The translations under genes and the position numbers were made by a program. The notes under the pieces are model-generated. The model saw only the letters and a list, made by a program, of their open reading frames with translations. It was not told the DNA's origin and searched no databases. Shown in pieces: positions 49,528 through 57,918 of a stretch of 64,000 nt of DNA (the first letter of the stretch is position 1; every line of letters starts with the position of its first letter). This DNA is from Sulfuricurvum sp. (lineage in GTDB: Bacteria; Campylobacterota; Campylobacteria; Campylobacterales; Sulfurimonadaceae). The stretch is from contig NZ_JAUYFF010000001.1 in assembly GCF_030691015.1 (NCBI RefSeq), positions 434,001-498,000 on the forward strand, given 5' to 3'.

Positions 49528-51549
49528 ATGGGTTTCAGAATTAACACTAACATTGCGGCAATGAACGCACATACAAATTCAACGGTTAACAATCGTAGTT
49601 TGGATGATTCTCTCTCTAAATTGAGTTCGGGGCTACGTATTAATAAAGCGGCGGATGATGCATCTGGGATGTCTATTGCGGATTCCTTGCGTATGCAGTC
49701 AAACTCATTAGGACAAGCAATTGCCAATGCAAATGATGCGGTCGGAATTATCCAAGTTGCCGATAAAGCAATGGATGAGCAATTAAAAATTCTCGATACC
49801 ATTAAAACCAAAGCAATTCAAGCAGCATCGGATTCACAAAGTGCTTCATCACGTACTGCGATTCAAAAAGACGTTAACCGTCTCTTGGAACAATTGGACA
49901 ATATTGCAAAAACAACGGCGTTCAACGGAACACAGCTTTTGAGCGGAAACTTCTCGAATAAAGAGTTCCAAGTCGGGGCTTACAGCAATCAAACGATTAA
50001 AACGTCTATTTCCAATACCCAAAGTTTGGCTATCGGAAATACGACCAGTAAGGTCGACCAAGTTCAAGTAGGAAATTTTGCAACCAGCACATTGCTCCAT
50101 CCTCTTGATAAAAATACAACGGTATTGACATTTACCGGAGCCGATGGTATCAATGCACAAGGTTTGGCGGCAGGTGATACAATCCGTATCGACGGTGTCG
50201 GCGATTTTACAATCCAACACATCAGCGGAACGATGACTACAGCTGGAACCATGTCAGGGATCGCAATTACACTCGATCGTGCACTCGGTAAAACATTGAG
50301 CGTCGGTTCTTCTTTCGGTGTCGGTTTGGTTAAAACCACATCTGAAAATCTGAGCTCTTTCTCAGCTACAGCGGTTACCGGCGGTGTTACCATGACACTA
50401 AATACTACCAATACAACAGGTTTTGCGATCGGCGATAAAATGAGCGTTACCATCAGTGACGGCTCATCCATGACCTATACACTTGTCAGTGTTGCCGGAG
50501 CATCAACAGGGACAACTTCAGGGGTTCTTATCTGGTCTGCCGCTGCTGCAGGTACAGCCGGAGTTATTTCAAATGCAACCGTATCGATGAATACCCGTGC
50601 CAGTATGGGAACGACCTTCGCATCGTCGGATTATGCTCAATACACGGTTGAAGGCGTTAAACTTGACGGTGTACAAATGACCGATTCAAGTGGTAACGGT
50701 GTAGCGCAAACCGGTATTGGCCGTATTGCCGATCTTATCAATGCTGCTTCCGGTCAAACCGGTGTTAAAGCGGTTGCGAATACCGATATCAACAGTACTA
50801 TCGCCGTACAAGGGGGAACATTACTCTCCAATATCACCATCAACGGAACAACCATCCTTAGTGCCGGGGCATCGATTGAGAGCGGAGACACCAATAATAT
50901 TCTTGTTGGAGCCATCAATTCCCAATCTTCTATTACAGGGGTCAAAGCGAATCTTGAGAATGACGGTACGATCACTATTTCATCCGATGGACGCGCTATT
51001 AATGTGAGCGGTTTGAGTGCGGCGGCAGGAATTAATGACGGTGTTTATGCCGGACGTTTAGAATTGGTCAAACAAGGTGGCGGTGATATCACGGCCAGTT
51101 CAGCCCACTACAGCAATGCAGGATTGACAACTGCCATTACTACAGCAAAAACAATGGGTGAAGTGGGAAGTACTCGCGTTCTCAGCGATTTGATCTACGG
51201 TCAAGTTGATGATAATAACGACGGATTAATCAACAGTACGGACGAAGTAGGTCTATTGTTAACCCGTCAAGGAGCAGCAAAAGCGATGGATATCACCGAA
51301 GCTGCAATTGCCCGTTTGGATGCGATCCGTGCAGACCTCGGGTCGGTACAAAACCAACTCGTTGTTACGGTCAATAATATCTCGGTAACACAAGTAAACG
51401 TTAGAGCGGCAGAATCACAAATCCGTGATGTCGACTTTGCAGCAGAGAGTGCTAACTTCTCTAAATACAATATCCTTGCGCAATCGGGCTCATACGCTAT
51501 GAGTCAGGCAAATGCCGTTCAACAAAACGTACTTAAACTTCTCCAATAA
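49528..51549 (+). CDS. flaB: Flagellin B (sigma-54 controlled)
   Basis: A 673-residue flagellin paralogous to flaA, with identical D0/D1 ends apart from a few changes (for example SIADSLRMQSN instead of VIADSLRTQAN) and the same LDTIKTKAIQ epsilon-type segment. The central domain diverges more (for example the region after SVGSSFGVGLVKTTSENLSS). I start at ATG 49528 (MGFRINTN) and not the in-frame ATG at 49498. This start has AAGGATTTATC upstream exactly as flaA does. In Campylobacter the sigma-54 flagellin is the minor, hook-proximal one; the same is inferred here. Confidence 0.95.
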   Translation: MGFRINTNIAAMNAHTNSTVNNRSLDDSLSKLSSGLRINKAADDASGMSIADSLRMQSNSLGQAIANANDAVGIIQVADKAMDEQLKILDTIKTKAIQAASDSQSASSRTAIQKDVNRLLEQLDNIAKTTAFNGTQLLSGNFSNKEFQVGAYSNQTIKTSISNTQSLAIGNTTSKVDQVQVGNFATSTLLHPLDKNTTVLTFTGADGINAQGLAAGDTIRIDGVGDFTIQHISGTMTTAGTMSGIAITLDRALGKTLSVGSSFGVGLVKTTSENLSSFSATAVTGGVTMTLNTTNTTGFAIGDKMSVTISDGSSMTYTLVSVAGASTGTTSGVLIWSAAAAGTAGVISNATVSMNTRASMGTTFASSDYAQYTVEGVKLDGVQMTDSSGNGVAQTGIGRIADLINAASGQTGVKAVANTDINSTIAVQGGTLLSNITINGTTILSAGASIESGDTNNILVGAINSQSSITGVKANLENDGTITISSDGRAINVSGLSAAAGINDGVYAGRLELVKQGGGDITASSAHYSNAGLTTAITTAKTMGEVGSTRVLSDLIYGQVDDNNDGLINSTDEVGLLLTRQGAAKAMDITEAAIARLDAIRADLGSVQNQLVVTVNNISVTQVNVRAAESQIRDVDFAAESANFSKYNILAQSGSYAMSQANAVQQNVLKLLQ

Positions 51550-51553
51550 AAAT

Positions 51554-51577
51554 CATACTGCCATCAACGGCAGTATG
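51554..51577 (+). terminator. Hairpin after flaB
   Basis: CATACTGCC (51554-51562), loop ATCAAC, GGCAGTATG (51569-51577): a perfect 9-bp stem just after the stop, followed by AATCATCACA. It is terminator-like without a T-run. Confidence 0.55.
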
Positions 51578-51639
51578 AATCATCACATCTACTACTCGTC
51601 GCTATAGCTATTTACCAAGTCATTTAATACGGGAAAATC

Positions 51640-53547
51640 ATGGAAAATCAATATTATAAAAATCTTGCTATCTTAAAAGAGATCGATTCTCCTCTCTATC
51701 CGCGATTAGAAATAATCGGCGAAAACAAACGGTATCGTCTCGATCAAACGGTAGAGGGAAAATACAAAATTTTCGATACCCAATTAAATGTTTTTATTTA
51801 TAGTAATGATGAAAACAGAGCCTCCCTCGAACATTTCAAACAATATCGTGAATATTTATACCTCTATTTATTCGGTATAGCCGATGGTGAACTCATCTCG
51901 CGATTGCTTGAAAACGCAAAGCATCAGCAAATTATTGTCATTGAACCAGAAATAGAACTTATCTATATCGCTTTGCATCTTATCGATGTTAGTGATGTCA
52001 TGCAAAGTAAACGACTCGTTATTTTGCAGCCCGAAGATTTGACTTTTCAAAGAGGTATAGAGATCGTCATTAATGAAAATGTCCGTTTTTATGCAAAAGT
52101 ATTTTATCTGCACAGTGTTGCTGAGTATTATCTTGAACATTATCTCGAATCTTACCGAGGAGTGTTAGAGATTTATCTAAAATCTTTCGAGCATGTTATT
52201 ACCGCTTTTGGTAACAACATACAAGACGCGATGCTCGGTCTTCGTCATCACGTAAAAAACTTATCCCGAATGGTTGAACATCCAAGATACCGTGATTTTA
52301 TCAAACACCAAAACAGCAAACTTGCCGTAGTCGTCTCCACAGGACCGAGTCTTGCTAAACAACTTCCGCTGTTAAAAGAGGCCGCACCGTATATCACTAT
52401 CATCAGTGTTGATGCTTCGTTTCCGATTCTTGTTCGTAGCGGTATTAAGCCGGATATCGTTGTCTCCATGGAAAGAGATGAACCGACCGCTAAATTCTTC
52501 CAAGAAACAACCCAAGAAGAACAAGAGGGGATCATTTTTTTATGTGCTTCATTACAGCATCAGGCAGTTTTTGATGCTATTAAAGGGGGAACCACTCTAC
52601 TCGCAATGCGACCGCTTGGGGTAAGTCTCTATTTTGAATTACAAGATTACGGATATGTCGGCGGAGGGATGAGTGCTGCAAATATGGCTCATGAAGTCGC
52701 CTTTCATATGGGATATGAGAAATGTGCCTTTATCGGACAAGACTTGGCGTACGGAAAAGACGGAACAAGTCATAGTAAAGGACATGTTTATGGGGAAGAA
52801 CAAATTAAAGACGGTATAGATACTGCTGATAATAATGCCCATTATGAAACGATTCTCATCCCGGCATACGGGGGAGACGGAATGGTAGAGAGTATGATAT
52901 TCTGGGAAGTGTTTTTACGGTTTATCGAACAGACGATAGAGCAATCGGATGGGATAATGGAAACCATTAATGCAACAGAGGGCGGTGCTCGAATTCACGG
53001 TTCAACCGAAATGCCGTTTGCGGAAGTATTAAAATTATATGCATTAGAAGCACCGAAAAAAGAGATCCACGTTGATAGGATATCGGCAAAAGAACACAAA
53101 AAGAATCTCAAGAAGATTAAAGAGAAACTCACTATTTTATTGACAGAAGGGGTAGAGCTTCAAAATAAAATCGACACAAGTTTTCTTCTGATAACCGAAG
53201 CATGTAAAGTATTTGAGAATATCGGTATGGATGAAGCGATTGAAGCTATGGATACCAATACGACCATCCAAATACTGGATGAAATTTCTTCTATTCGTGA
53301 AACTATCATGACGAATAGAGTCTATCGTGATTTCTTTGCCAGCCTTGCACAATCAATGCTCTATCAGCAAGAACTCGATTTAGCTGAAATCAAAGTGCGT
53401 TATGTTGATAATCCTCGTGACAATCAAATCAAAGCAATCCAATGGATCTTAGCGCACCGCTATTGGTTATTTACCCTCAGTGGAATTATTCATAATTCAC
53501 TGGAAATTATTGAAACTGAATCTCCTAAAGAGATCCTCGGAAAATAA
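51640..53547 (+). CDS. Motility-associated glycosyltransferase, Maf/DUF115 family
   Basis: A 635-residue Maf-type protein. The central DUF115 (MptE-like) domain (about 215-410) has KLAVVVSTGPSLAKQLPLL, then ISVDASFPILVRSGIKPDIV and GYEKCAFIGQDLAYGKDG. The C-terminal part is helical. Maf proteins transfer pseudaminic or legionaminic acid onto flagellin in the cytoplasm before export, and without them filaments fail to assemble. Location right after flaB and next to the pse genes fits this role. No sigma-28 or sigma-54 site precedes it, so it may use read-through or a vegetative promoter. Confidence 0.88.
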   Translation: MENQYYKNLAILKEIDSPLYPRLEIIGENKRYRLDQTVEGKYKIFDTQLNVFIYSNDENRASLEHFKQYREYLYLYLFGIADGELISRLLENAKHQQIIVIEPEIELIYIALHLIDVSDVMQSKRLVILQPEDLTFQRGIEIVINENVRFYAKVFYLHSVAEYYLEHYLESYRGVLEIYLKSFEHVITAFGNNIQDAMLGLRHHVKNLSRMVEHPRYRDFIKHQNSKLAVVVSTGPSLAKQLPLLKEAAPYITIISVDASFPILVRSGIKPDIVVSMERDEPTAKFFQETTQEEQEGIIFLCASLQHQAVFDAIKGGTTLLAMRPLGVSLYFELQDYGYVGGGMSAANMAHEVAFHMGYEKCAFIGQDLAYGKDGTSHSKGHVYGEEQIKDGIDTADNNAHYETILIPAYGGDGMVESMIFWEVFLRFIEQTIEQSDGIMETINATEGGARIHGSTEMPFAEVLKLYALEAPKKEIHVDRISAKEHKKNLKKIKEKLTILLTEGVELQNKIDTSFLLITEACKVFENIGMDEAIEAMDTNTTIQILDEISSIRETIMTNRVYRDFFASLAQSMLYQQELDLAEIKVRYVDNPRDNQIKAIQWILAHRYWLFTLSGIIHNSLEIIETESPKEILGK

Positions 53548-53563
53548 TAACAGTAGAGAGAGA

Positions 53564-54751
53564 CTAAATATAGCCTTTTTCTAAAAGGGTATATCCCTCT
53601 TCTTTCACACTCGGTGATTTTGAAAGTGTTAAGGTAAATCGGCACTCCTTCGGCGGCTCCGCGGAATAATGAGCCGCCGGTACTTTCGGTACTACTTTTT
53701 GAAACGGTGCCAGTAGAGTCGATAGTTCCTCTTCACTCATCTCCAACCACTCAAGCAAATAGCGGGTATCCGAGGGGAGAATACCTTCATACGCATTGAC
53801 TAATTCAAAGGCTTCATCACGGCTCAAACGTCCCCATCGTATTTCACGGCAGGCATGGTCGGTTGCTTTGGCATAACCGAATTTCATATATTTGATAAAA
53901 TCATGCAATCCCGAGTAATGGACGCAATCGACATCATTGTAACTATCAAAGGTACGCTGCTGCGACAAGGTTTCATATCCGTACTTTTCGATCATTTCCT
54001 CATGCTGCTTTTTCGTATCCCAAGAGATATAATTACCCAGATAGATACCGCGAACCCCTACTTTTTCAATCTCTTTATCATGCGGATAGACATACTGTAT
54101 AAGATCGTTTTGGGTGAGATCAGGATCAAGAGTGAGTAAATCCTCAGCCTCGTACCCCATCAAATCATGCTCTTTGCGATAGCGTCGTGTCATCTCAACT
54201 TCATCGGTATGCGAATACATACCGACTTGATCAACGCCCTGATGCACACCCCAGACAATCAGAGGTATTTTAAAACGAACCGCACACTGAACCGGAAAGA
54301 CACTCTGCCCCGCCAGAACATGCCAGTAGATGCTTCCCAAGTGTTTGATCGTCGATTTGGTAATCTTTTTAACCTTTTGAGGTTGAACGACCATCTGCAA
54401 CGTATCGCAATCAAAAATCGTCTTGAGATACTGAAAATTTCGGATTCCGACATGGGTGTTATAGTGTTTGTTGTAACTTACGAGTAACGGATTCATGCCG
54501 TAAACATTTTTGAGTAGATGAACAATGTAGTACGAATCACGTCCTCCGCTAACGGGGACGATACAGTCGTAATTCATCCCATCAGCGTTACGGTAACTCT
54601 CCAAGATGGCACGGAGTTTTTCTTCTCTCTCACTCCAATCAAGAGTAAATTTCTCTTCATGCACTCGGCACCCGCTGCATACACCCTCGTCGTCAAACGT
54701 GATATTGAGCGGATGGTTTTCCGTGTATAAACATCGTTTGCATTGCTTCAT
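53564..54751 (-). CDS. N-acetyl sugar amidotransferase (PseA/WbpG-like), copy 1
   Basis: A 395-residue ATP-dependent amidotransferase of the TIGR03573 family. Its zinc-ribbon-like start is MKQCKRCLYTENH with CSGC. The PP-loop is VPVSGGRDSYY (about 66-76). It converts an N-acetyl group of a nonulosonic-acid precursor or sugar to acetamidino, taking ammonia supplied by HisH through HisF2. PseA is the Campylobacter homologue. It is the last gene of the minus-strand operon, coupled to HisF2 by a 4-base overlap. A second copy sits upstream (56246-57379). Confidence 0.85.
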   Translation of the reverse strand: MKQCKRCLYTENHPLNITFDDEGVCSGCRVHEEKFTLDWSEREEKLRAILESYRNADGMNYDCIVPVSGGRDSYYIVHLLKNVYGMNPLLVSYNKHYNTHVGIRNFQYLKTIFDCDTLQMVVQPQKVKKITKSTIKHLGSIYWHVLAGQSVFPVQCAVRFKIPLIVWGVHQGVDQVGMYSHTDEVEMTRRYRKEHDLMGYEAEDLLTLDPDLTQNDLIQYVYPHDKEIEKVGVRGIYLGNYISWDTKKQHEEMIEKYGYETLSQQRTFDSYNDVDCVHYSGLHDFIKYMKFGYAKATDHACREIRWGRLSRDEAFELVNAYEGILPSDTRYLLEWLEMSEEELSTLLAPFQKVVPKVPAAHYSAEPPKECRFTLTLSKSPSVKEEGYTLLEKGYI

Positions 54752-55623
54752 ATCACTTCCTTCGGATGAAATTCAAACAACATATCCCGCAAGGATTTAT
54801 CCTCTTTTTTTACGATTCGACCTCTTTCGTCAAAAGAAAAATCTCGATAATCGCTATAACCGTCCAGTCGAATCTGATCCGGAAAATAACGTGAAAGATA
54901 GGCTTTTGCTATCGTCGCACTGTGTTCGACAAAATGAAAATAATTGCCTGCGGCGATTGCCGATACGTCGCAACTTTCCAGCAAAATTTTCATACAAAGG
55001 GGATCTTTCGCCCCCCCAAGAGCGATAAGGGGAAGATTAGTAGCACTCAAGAGACTACGGATCAAATCGATATCGTATCCGTTTTTATATCCGTCACGAT
55101 CAATCGAATTGATCAGAATTTCTCCTGCACCGCACTCTTGTATCTGTCGTGCGAGCTCTGCTGGTGACAAGGCAGTATCTGCTTTCCCGCCGTGCGTATA
55201 CGCTCTGTAGCTTCCATCAGCATCCCCTTTAGCATCAATGGAGACAACCATACACTGGCTCCCGAAAAAACGTGCCCCCTCTTCTATCAAGGAAGGGTTT
55301 ATAAATGCTTGGGTGTTGAGTGAAATTTTATCTGCCCCTGAATGGATCAGAGTATGAATCTGATCCACGCTCGTGATTCCTCCCCCGACACTCAAAGGGA
55401 CGAAACATCGTTTCGCGACTCTTTTGACCAACTCGGGATCAATACATCGACCCTCACGCGCCGCATCAATATCCACCATAATGATCTCATCAATTCCCCA
55501 CTGATTCAAATAATCAACCGTGATTTCGGGTTTTCCGATCGGGAGGTACCGTTCAAATCCGATACTTTGAACAACGATTCCGTTTTTAATCACCAATGAA
55601 GCAATCAGCCGTTTTTTCAGCAT
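54748..55623 (-). CDS. AglZ/HisF2-family acetamidino modification protein
   Basis: A 291-residue HisF paralogue. The barrel is well preserved: VPLSVGGGI, ISLNTQAF, VSIDAKGDADGS (with the residue equivalent to HisF Asp130) and INSIDRDGYKNGYD. The first-strand catalytic Asp11 of true HisF (CLDVKDG) is replaced: ASLVIKNG here. A C-terminal extension of about 40 residues (FDERGRIVKKEDKSL) is absent from true HisF. It should act as an ammonia conduit between HisH and the sugar amidotransferases, not in histidine synthesis. Flanked by hisH and an amidotransferase gene. Confidence 0.85.
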   Translation of the reverse strand: MLKKRLIASLVIKNGIVVQSIGFERYLPIGKPEITVDYLNQWGIDEIIMVDIDAAREGRCIDPELVKRVAKRCFVPLSVGGGITSVDQIHTLIHSGADKISLNTQAFINPSLIEEGARFFGSQCMVVSIDAKGDADGSYRAYTHGGKADTALSPAELARQIQECGAGEILINSIDRDGYKNGYDIDLIRSLLSATNLPLIALGGAKDPLCMKILLESCDVSAIAAGNYFHFVEHSATIAKAYLSRYFPDQIRLDGYSDYRDFSFDERGRIVKKEDKSLRDMLFEFHPKEVI

Positions 55624-56249
55624 GGATATTCCTCGACAAAATTGAGAAAGTTGCGGAGAAGTTTAAGACCTTTGGTTTGACTCTTTTCAGGATGAAACTG
55701 AGTGGCAAACAGGTTTTTATACTGCAATGCGGCAGTCAGTTCATAAGAGCCGTACTGACATTTTGCACTGATATAACGCTCTTCACACACAACATGATAC
55801 GAATGATCAAAATAAAAATGGGCGTCTTTATTTATCCCCATAAAAAGAGGAGAGTCCTCTTTCGCAATAATATCATTCCACCCGACATGGGGAACCCGCA
55901 AAGTGCTATCAGGCTTCATAGCTATCACTTTCCCCTCGATCCAGCCGAGCCCCTCATGCAATCCCATCTCTTCGGAGCTTTGTAAAAACAGTTGCATTCC
56001 CAAACAGATACCAAAAATCGGTTTGCCCGCTTCTATCACCTGCGTATGAAGCAAAGGGAGCAAATGACGCGCACGAAGATTGTTCATCGCTTCGGCAAAT
56101 GCACCGACACCGGGAAGAATATAAGCATCAGCCGCTTTGAGTACCTCATGATCATCCGTAATCGTGGCGGTATATCCCAACAATTCAAGCGCATTGGCAA
56201 CGCTTTGAACATTTCCCATCCCATAATCGATAATAGCGATTTTTTTCAT
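55617..56249 (-). CDS. hisH: HisH-type glutamine amidotransferase of the sugar pathway
   Basis: A 210-residue class I glutaminase. It begins MKKIAIIDYGMGNVQSV and has the nucleophile in GICLGMQLFLQ and the His-Glu pair in TQFHPEKSQ. It releases ammonia from glutamine for the HisF2-like partner encoded next (7-base overlap). I start at ATG 56249, which overlaps the preceding stop as ATGA. A paralogue for histidine synthesis must be elsewhere. Location in this operon assigns it to acetamidino-sugar formation. Confidence 0.88.
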   Translation of the reverse strand: MKKIAIIDYGMGNVQSVANALELLGYTATITDDHEVLKAADAYILPGVGAFAEAMNNLRARHLLPLLHTQVIEAGKPIFGICLGMQLFLQSSEEMGLHEGLGWIEGKVIAMKPDSTLRVPHVGWNDIIAKEDSPLFMGINKDAHFYFDHSYHVVCEERYISAKCQYGSYELTAALQYKNLFATQFHPEKSQTKGLKLLRNFLNFVEEYPC

Positions 56250-57379
56250 CGGTAAAGCTCTTCTTTTAAATGCCACACTCCCGCATCATCGCGATCAAAA
56301 AACTCTACGCCGCGATAGTGCTCGGCAATTTCCCAAAATTCATCTTCACTCATTTCAAGATAATCGGTGAGAGCTTTAATATATTTAGGATGACATTTTC
56401 CATCATAGCGACGTATCAATTCAAGCCCTTCTTCTCGGCTCATCAGGTGATTTCGAACAGCAACGCCCACTTCCTGAGTACATTTTCCAAATCCGAATTT
56501 CATATATTTAAGCATCTGATTAACGATAACAAAATCATCATCCAGCGCTACTTCCGTCGCCAATCCCCCGATATTTTCGGGTTTAGCATCTTCTCCCATA
56601 CGCACTTGTAATCCGTGTTCAATCGCGATACGGGCATTCGTATGATCGTTAAAATCGCTCATAAAATAACCCAGATAGACGATCCTCAGATCGGCTCGCT
56701 CCATCGCATCATCACTCGGATAACGGTACCAGTAGAGTTGGTTATCCTCCATCTCATCCGTAGCGAAACGTCTCGGATCACCGCCTTGGAGGGTGTTCAT
56801 ATTTTTCATTTTATTGCCGTTGTAGTCACGGCTTCCGACATCTGTTCCGAACGAGAGTCCCGGATTTTCTCCAAGTAAAATTAGGGGGATGTTATACGCA
56901 ATCGCCGTAATCGGTAAGGAAGCGTATAGAGCAAGTTCCGATGCGTTAAAAAGGTTCCCTAAGCTCTTAAAACAGTTCCTCATCAGTTTTTTAGAGATCT
57001 GTGGAGCCGGCGCAACGACTATCGTATCAAATCCAAGTTCAATGAGATTGGCTAGATTCGCCGCTCCCCGCTTCGTTTGCTGTTCAGGGGGATAGACACA
57101 CGAAACGAGCAAAGGGTTCAAACCTATTTCACGGGCATACAAGGCTTGGCGAGTACTGTCTTTTCCTCCGCTGACACCGATGATGCAATCGTATCCAGAG
57201 GGGCCGCTGTGCGCTTTTCCCCATACAATAATCTCTTTCAAAATCGCATTGCGTTCATCCCAATCGATCGCTTCGACACTGGTAAGCGAAACAGAACGGC
57301 ACGGGAGACACACGCCATGCTCATCAAAATCCGTTGTAGGACGGGTATCGGTTTCGACACACGTTTTGCACCGTCTCAT
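56246..57379 (-). CDS. N-acetyl sugar amidotransferase (PseA-like), copy 2
   Basis: A 377-residue member of the same family as the protein at 53564-54751 but clearly diverged. A CxxC start (MRRCKTCVETDTR, then CLPC) and a PP-loop GVSGGKDSTRQALYA are present. Further family blocks include MKYMKFGFGKCTQEVGVAVR. Two amidotransferase copies share one HisH/HisF2 pair here, suggesting two different amidinated positions or sugars. It is overlapped by 4 bases on both sides. Confidence 0.85.
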   Translation of the reverse strand: MRRCKTCVETDTRPTTDFDEHGVCLPCRSVSLTSVEAIDWDERNAILKEIIVWGKAHSGPSGYDCIIGVSGGKDSTRQALYAREIGLNPLLVSCVYPPEQQTKRGAANLANLIELGFDTIVVAPAPQISKKLMRNCFKSLGNLFNASELALYASLPITAIAYNIPLILLGENPGLSFGTDVGSRDYNGNKMKNMNTLQGGDPRRFATDEMEDNQLYWYRYPSDDAMERADLRIVYLGYFMSDFNDHTNARIAIEHGLQVRMGEDAKPENIGGLATEVALDDDFVIVNQMLKYMKFGFGKCTQEVGVAVRNHLMSREEGLELIRRYDGKCHPKYIKALTDYLEMSEDEFWEIAEHYRGVEFFDRDDAGVWHLKEELYR

Positions 57380-57918
57380 CTTAATCCCTCTGAATATTCA
57401 TCCGCTAAAATTCCATATTCCACTATATCGGCAAAATAACCGTTTTTGAAAAGAGCGTCACGTCTACGCCCCTCTTCGCTCATCCCCAGTTTAAGGGCTA
57501 AGTTCTGCATTGCATTATTTTCCGCGTGCGTCCCGCAATAGAGACGATGCAGCTTTAAGGTGTTGAAAGCATACTCCAGCAACAGGGTTCCCGCTTCATA
57601 CCCGATCCCTCTTCCGTATACGAAAGGATCTCCGATCAAAATCGCAAACTCGGCACTGCTGTTTTTAACTGAAATCTGCTGGAGGGATAAATTGCCGACA
57701 TGACGATCATCCTCTTGTAAACAAATCGCAAAAACAACGCAAGAGGGGTTGTTGATTGTATTTTCAATATACGCCTGAGCCATTTCACGCGTATACAAAA
57801 TCTCGCCGTGTGAGTTATAGCGGCATACTTCGGGATTATTGAGCCATGAGGGGTATGCTCCGGTTGCATCACTGAGTGCAATCGGCCGCAAATAAATTTG
57901 CTCTCCTTCTAATCTCAT
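57376..57918 (-). CDS. GNAT acetyltransferase (RimJ/RimL-type) of sugar pathway
   Basis: A 180-residue acetyltransferase. The start is MRLEGEQIYLRPIALSDATG, and the acetyl-CoA loop lies in GDPFVYGRGIGYEAGTLLLE, followed by LHRLYCGTHAENNAMQNLA, the typical late GNAT motif. By position after a sugar aminotransferase it probably acetylates the new amino group. It is separate from and unlike PseH at 62199. I start at ATG 57918, which forms an ATGA overlap with the upstream stop. Confidence 0.82.
   Translation of the reverse strand: MRLEGEQIYLRPIALSDATGAYPSWLNNPEVCRYNSHGEILYTREMAQAYIENTINNPSCVVFAICLQEDDRHVGNLSLQQISVKNSSAEFAILIGDPFVYGRGIGYEAGTLLLEYAFNTLKLHRLYCGTHAENNAMQNLALKLGMSEEGRRRDALFKNGYFADIVEYGILADEYSEGLR

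Larger units (their letters stand above)
47281..51549 (+). repeat. Tandem flagellin gene duplication
   Basis: flaA (47281-49302) and flaB (49528-51549) are both 2,022 bases and share long identical stretches at the two ends and in parts of the middle. The 225-base gap differs entirely between copies in its promoter, showing independent regulation. Confidence 0.85.

Noticed and set aside
47281-51549. Possible assembly artefact duplicating one flagellin gene
   Set aside because: The copies differ at many sites in the centre and have unrelated upstream sequences with different promoter types, so both are real.
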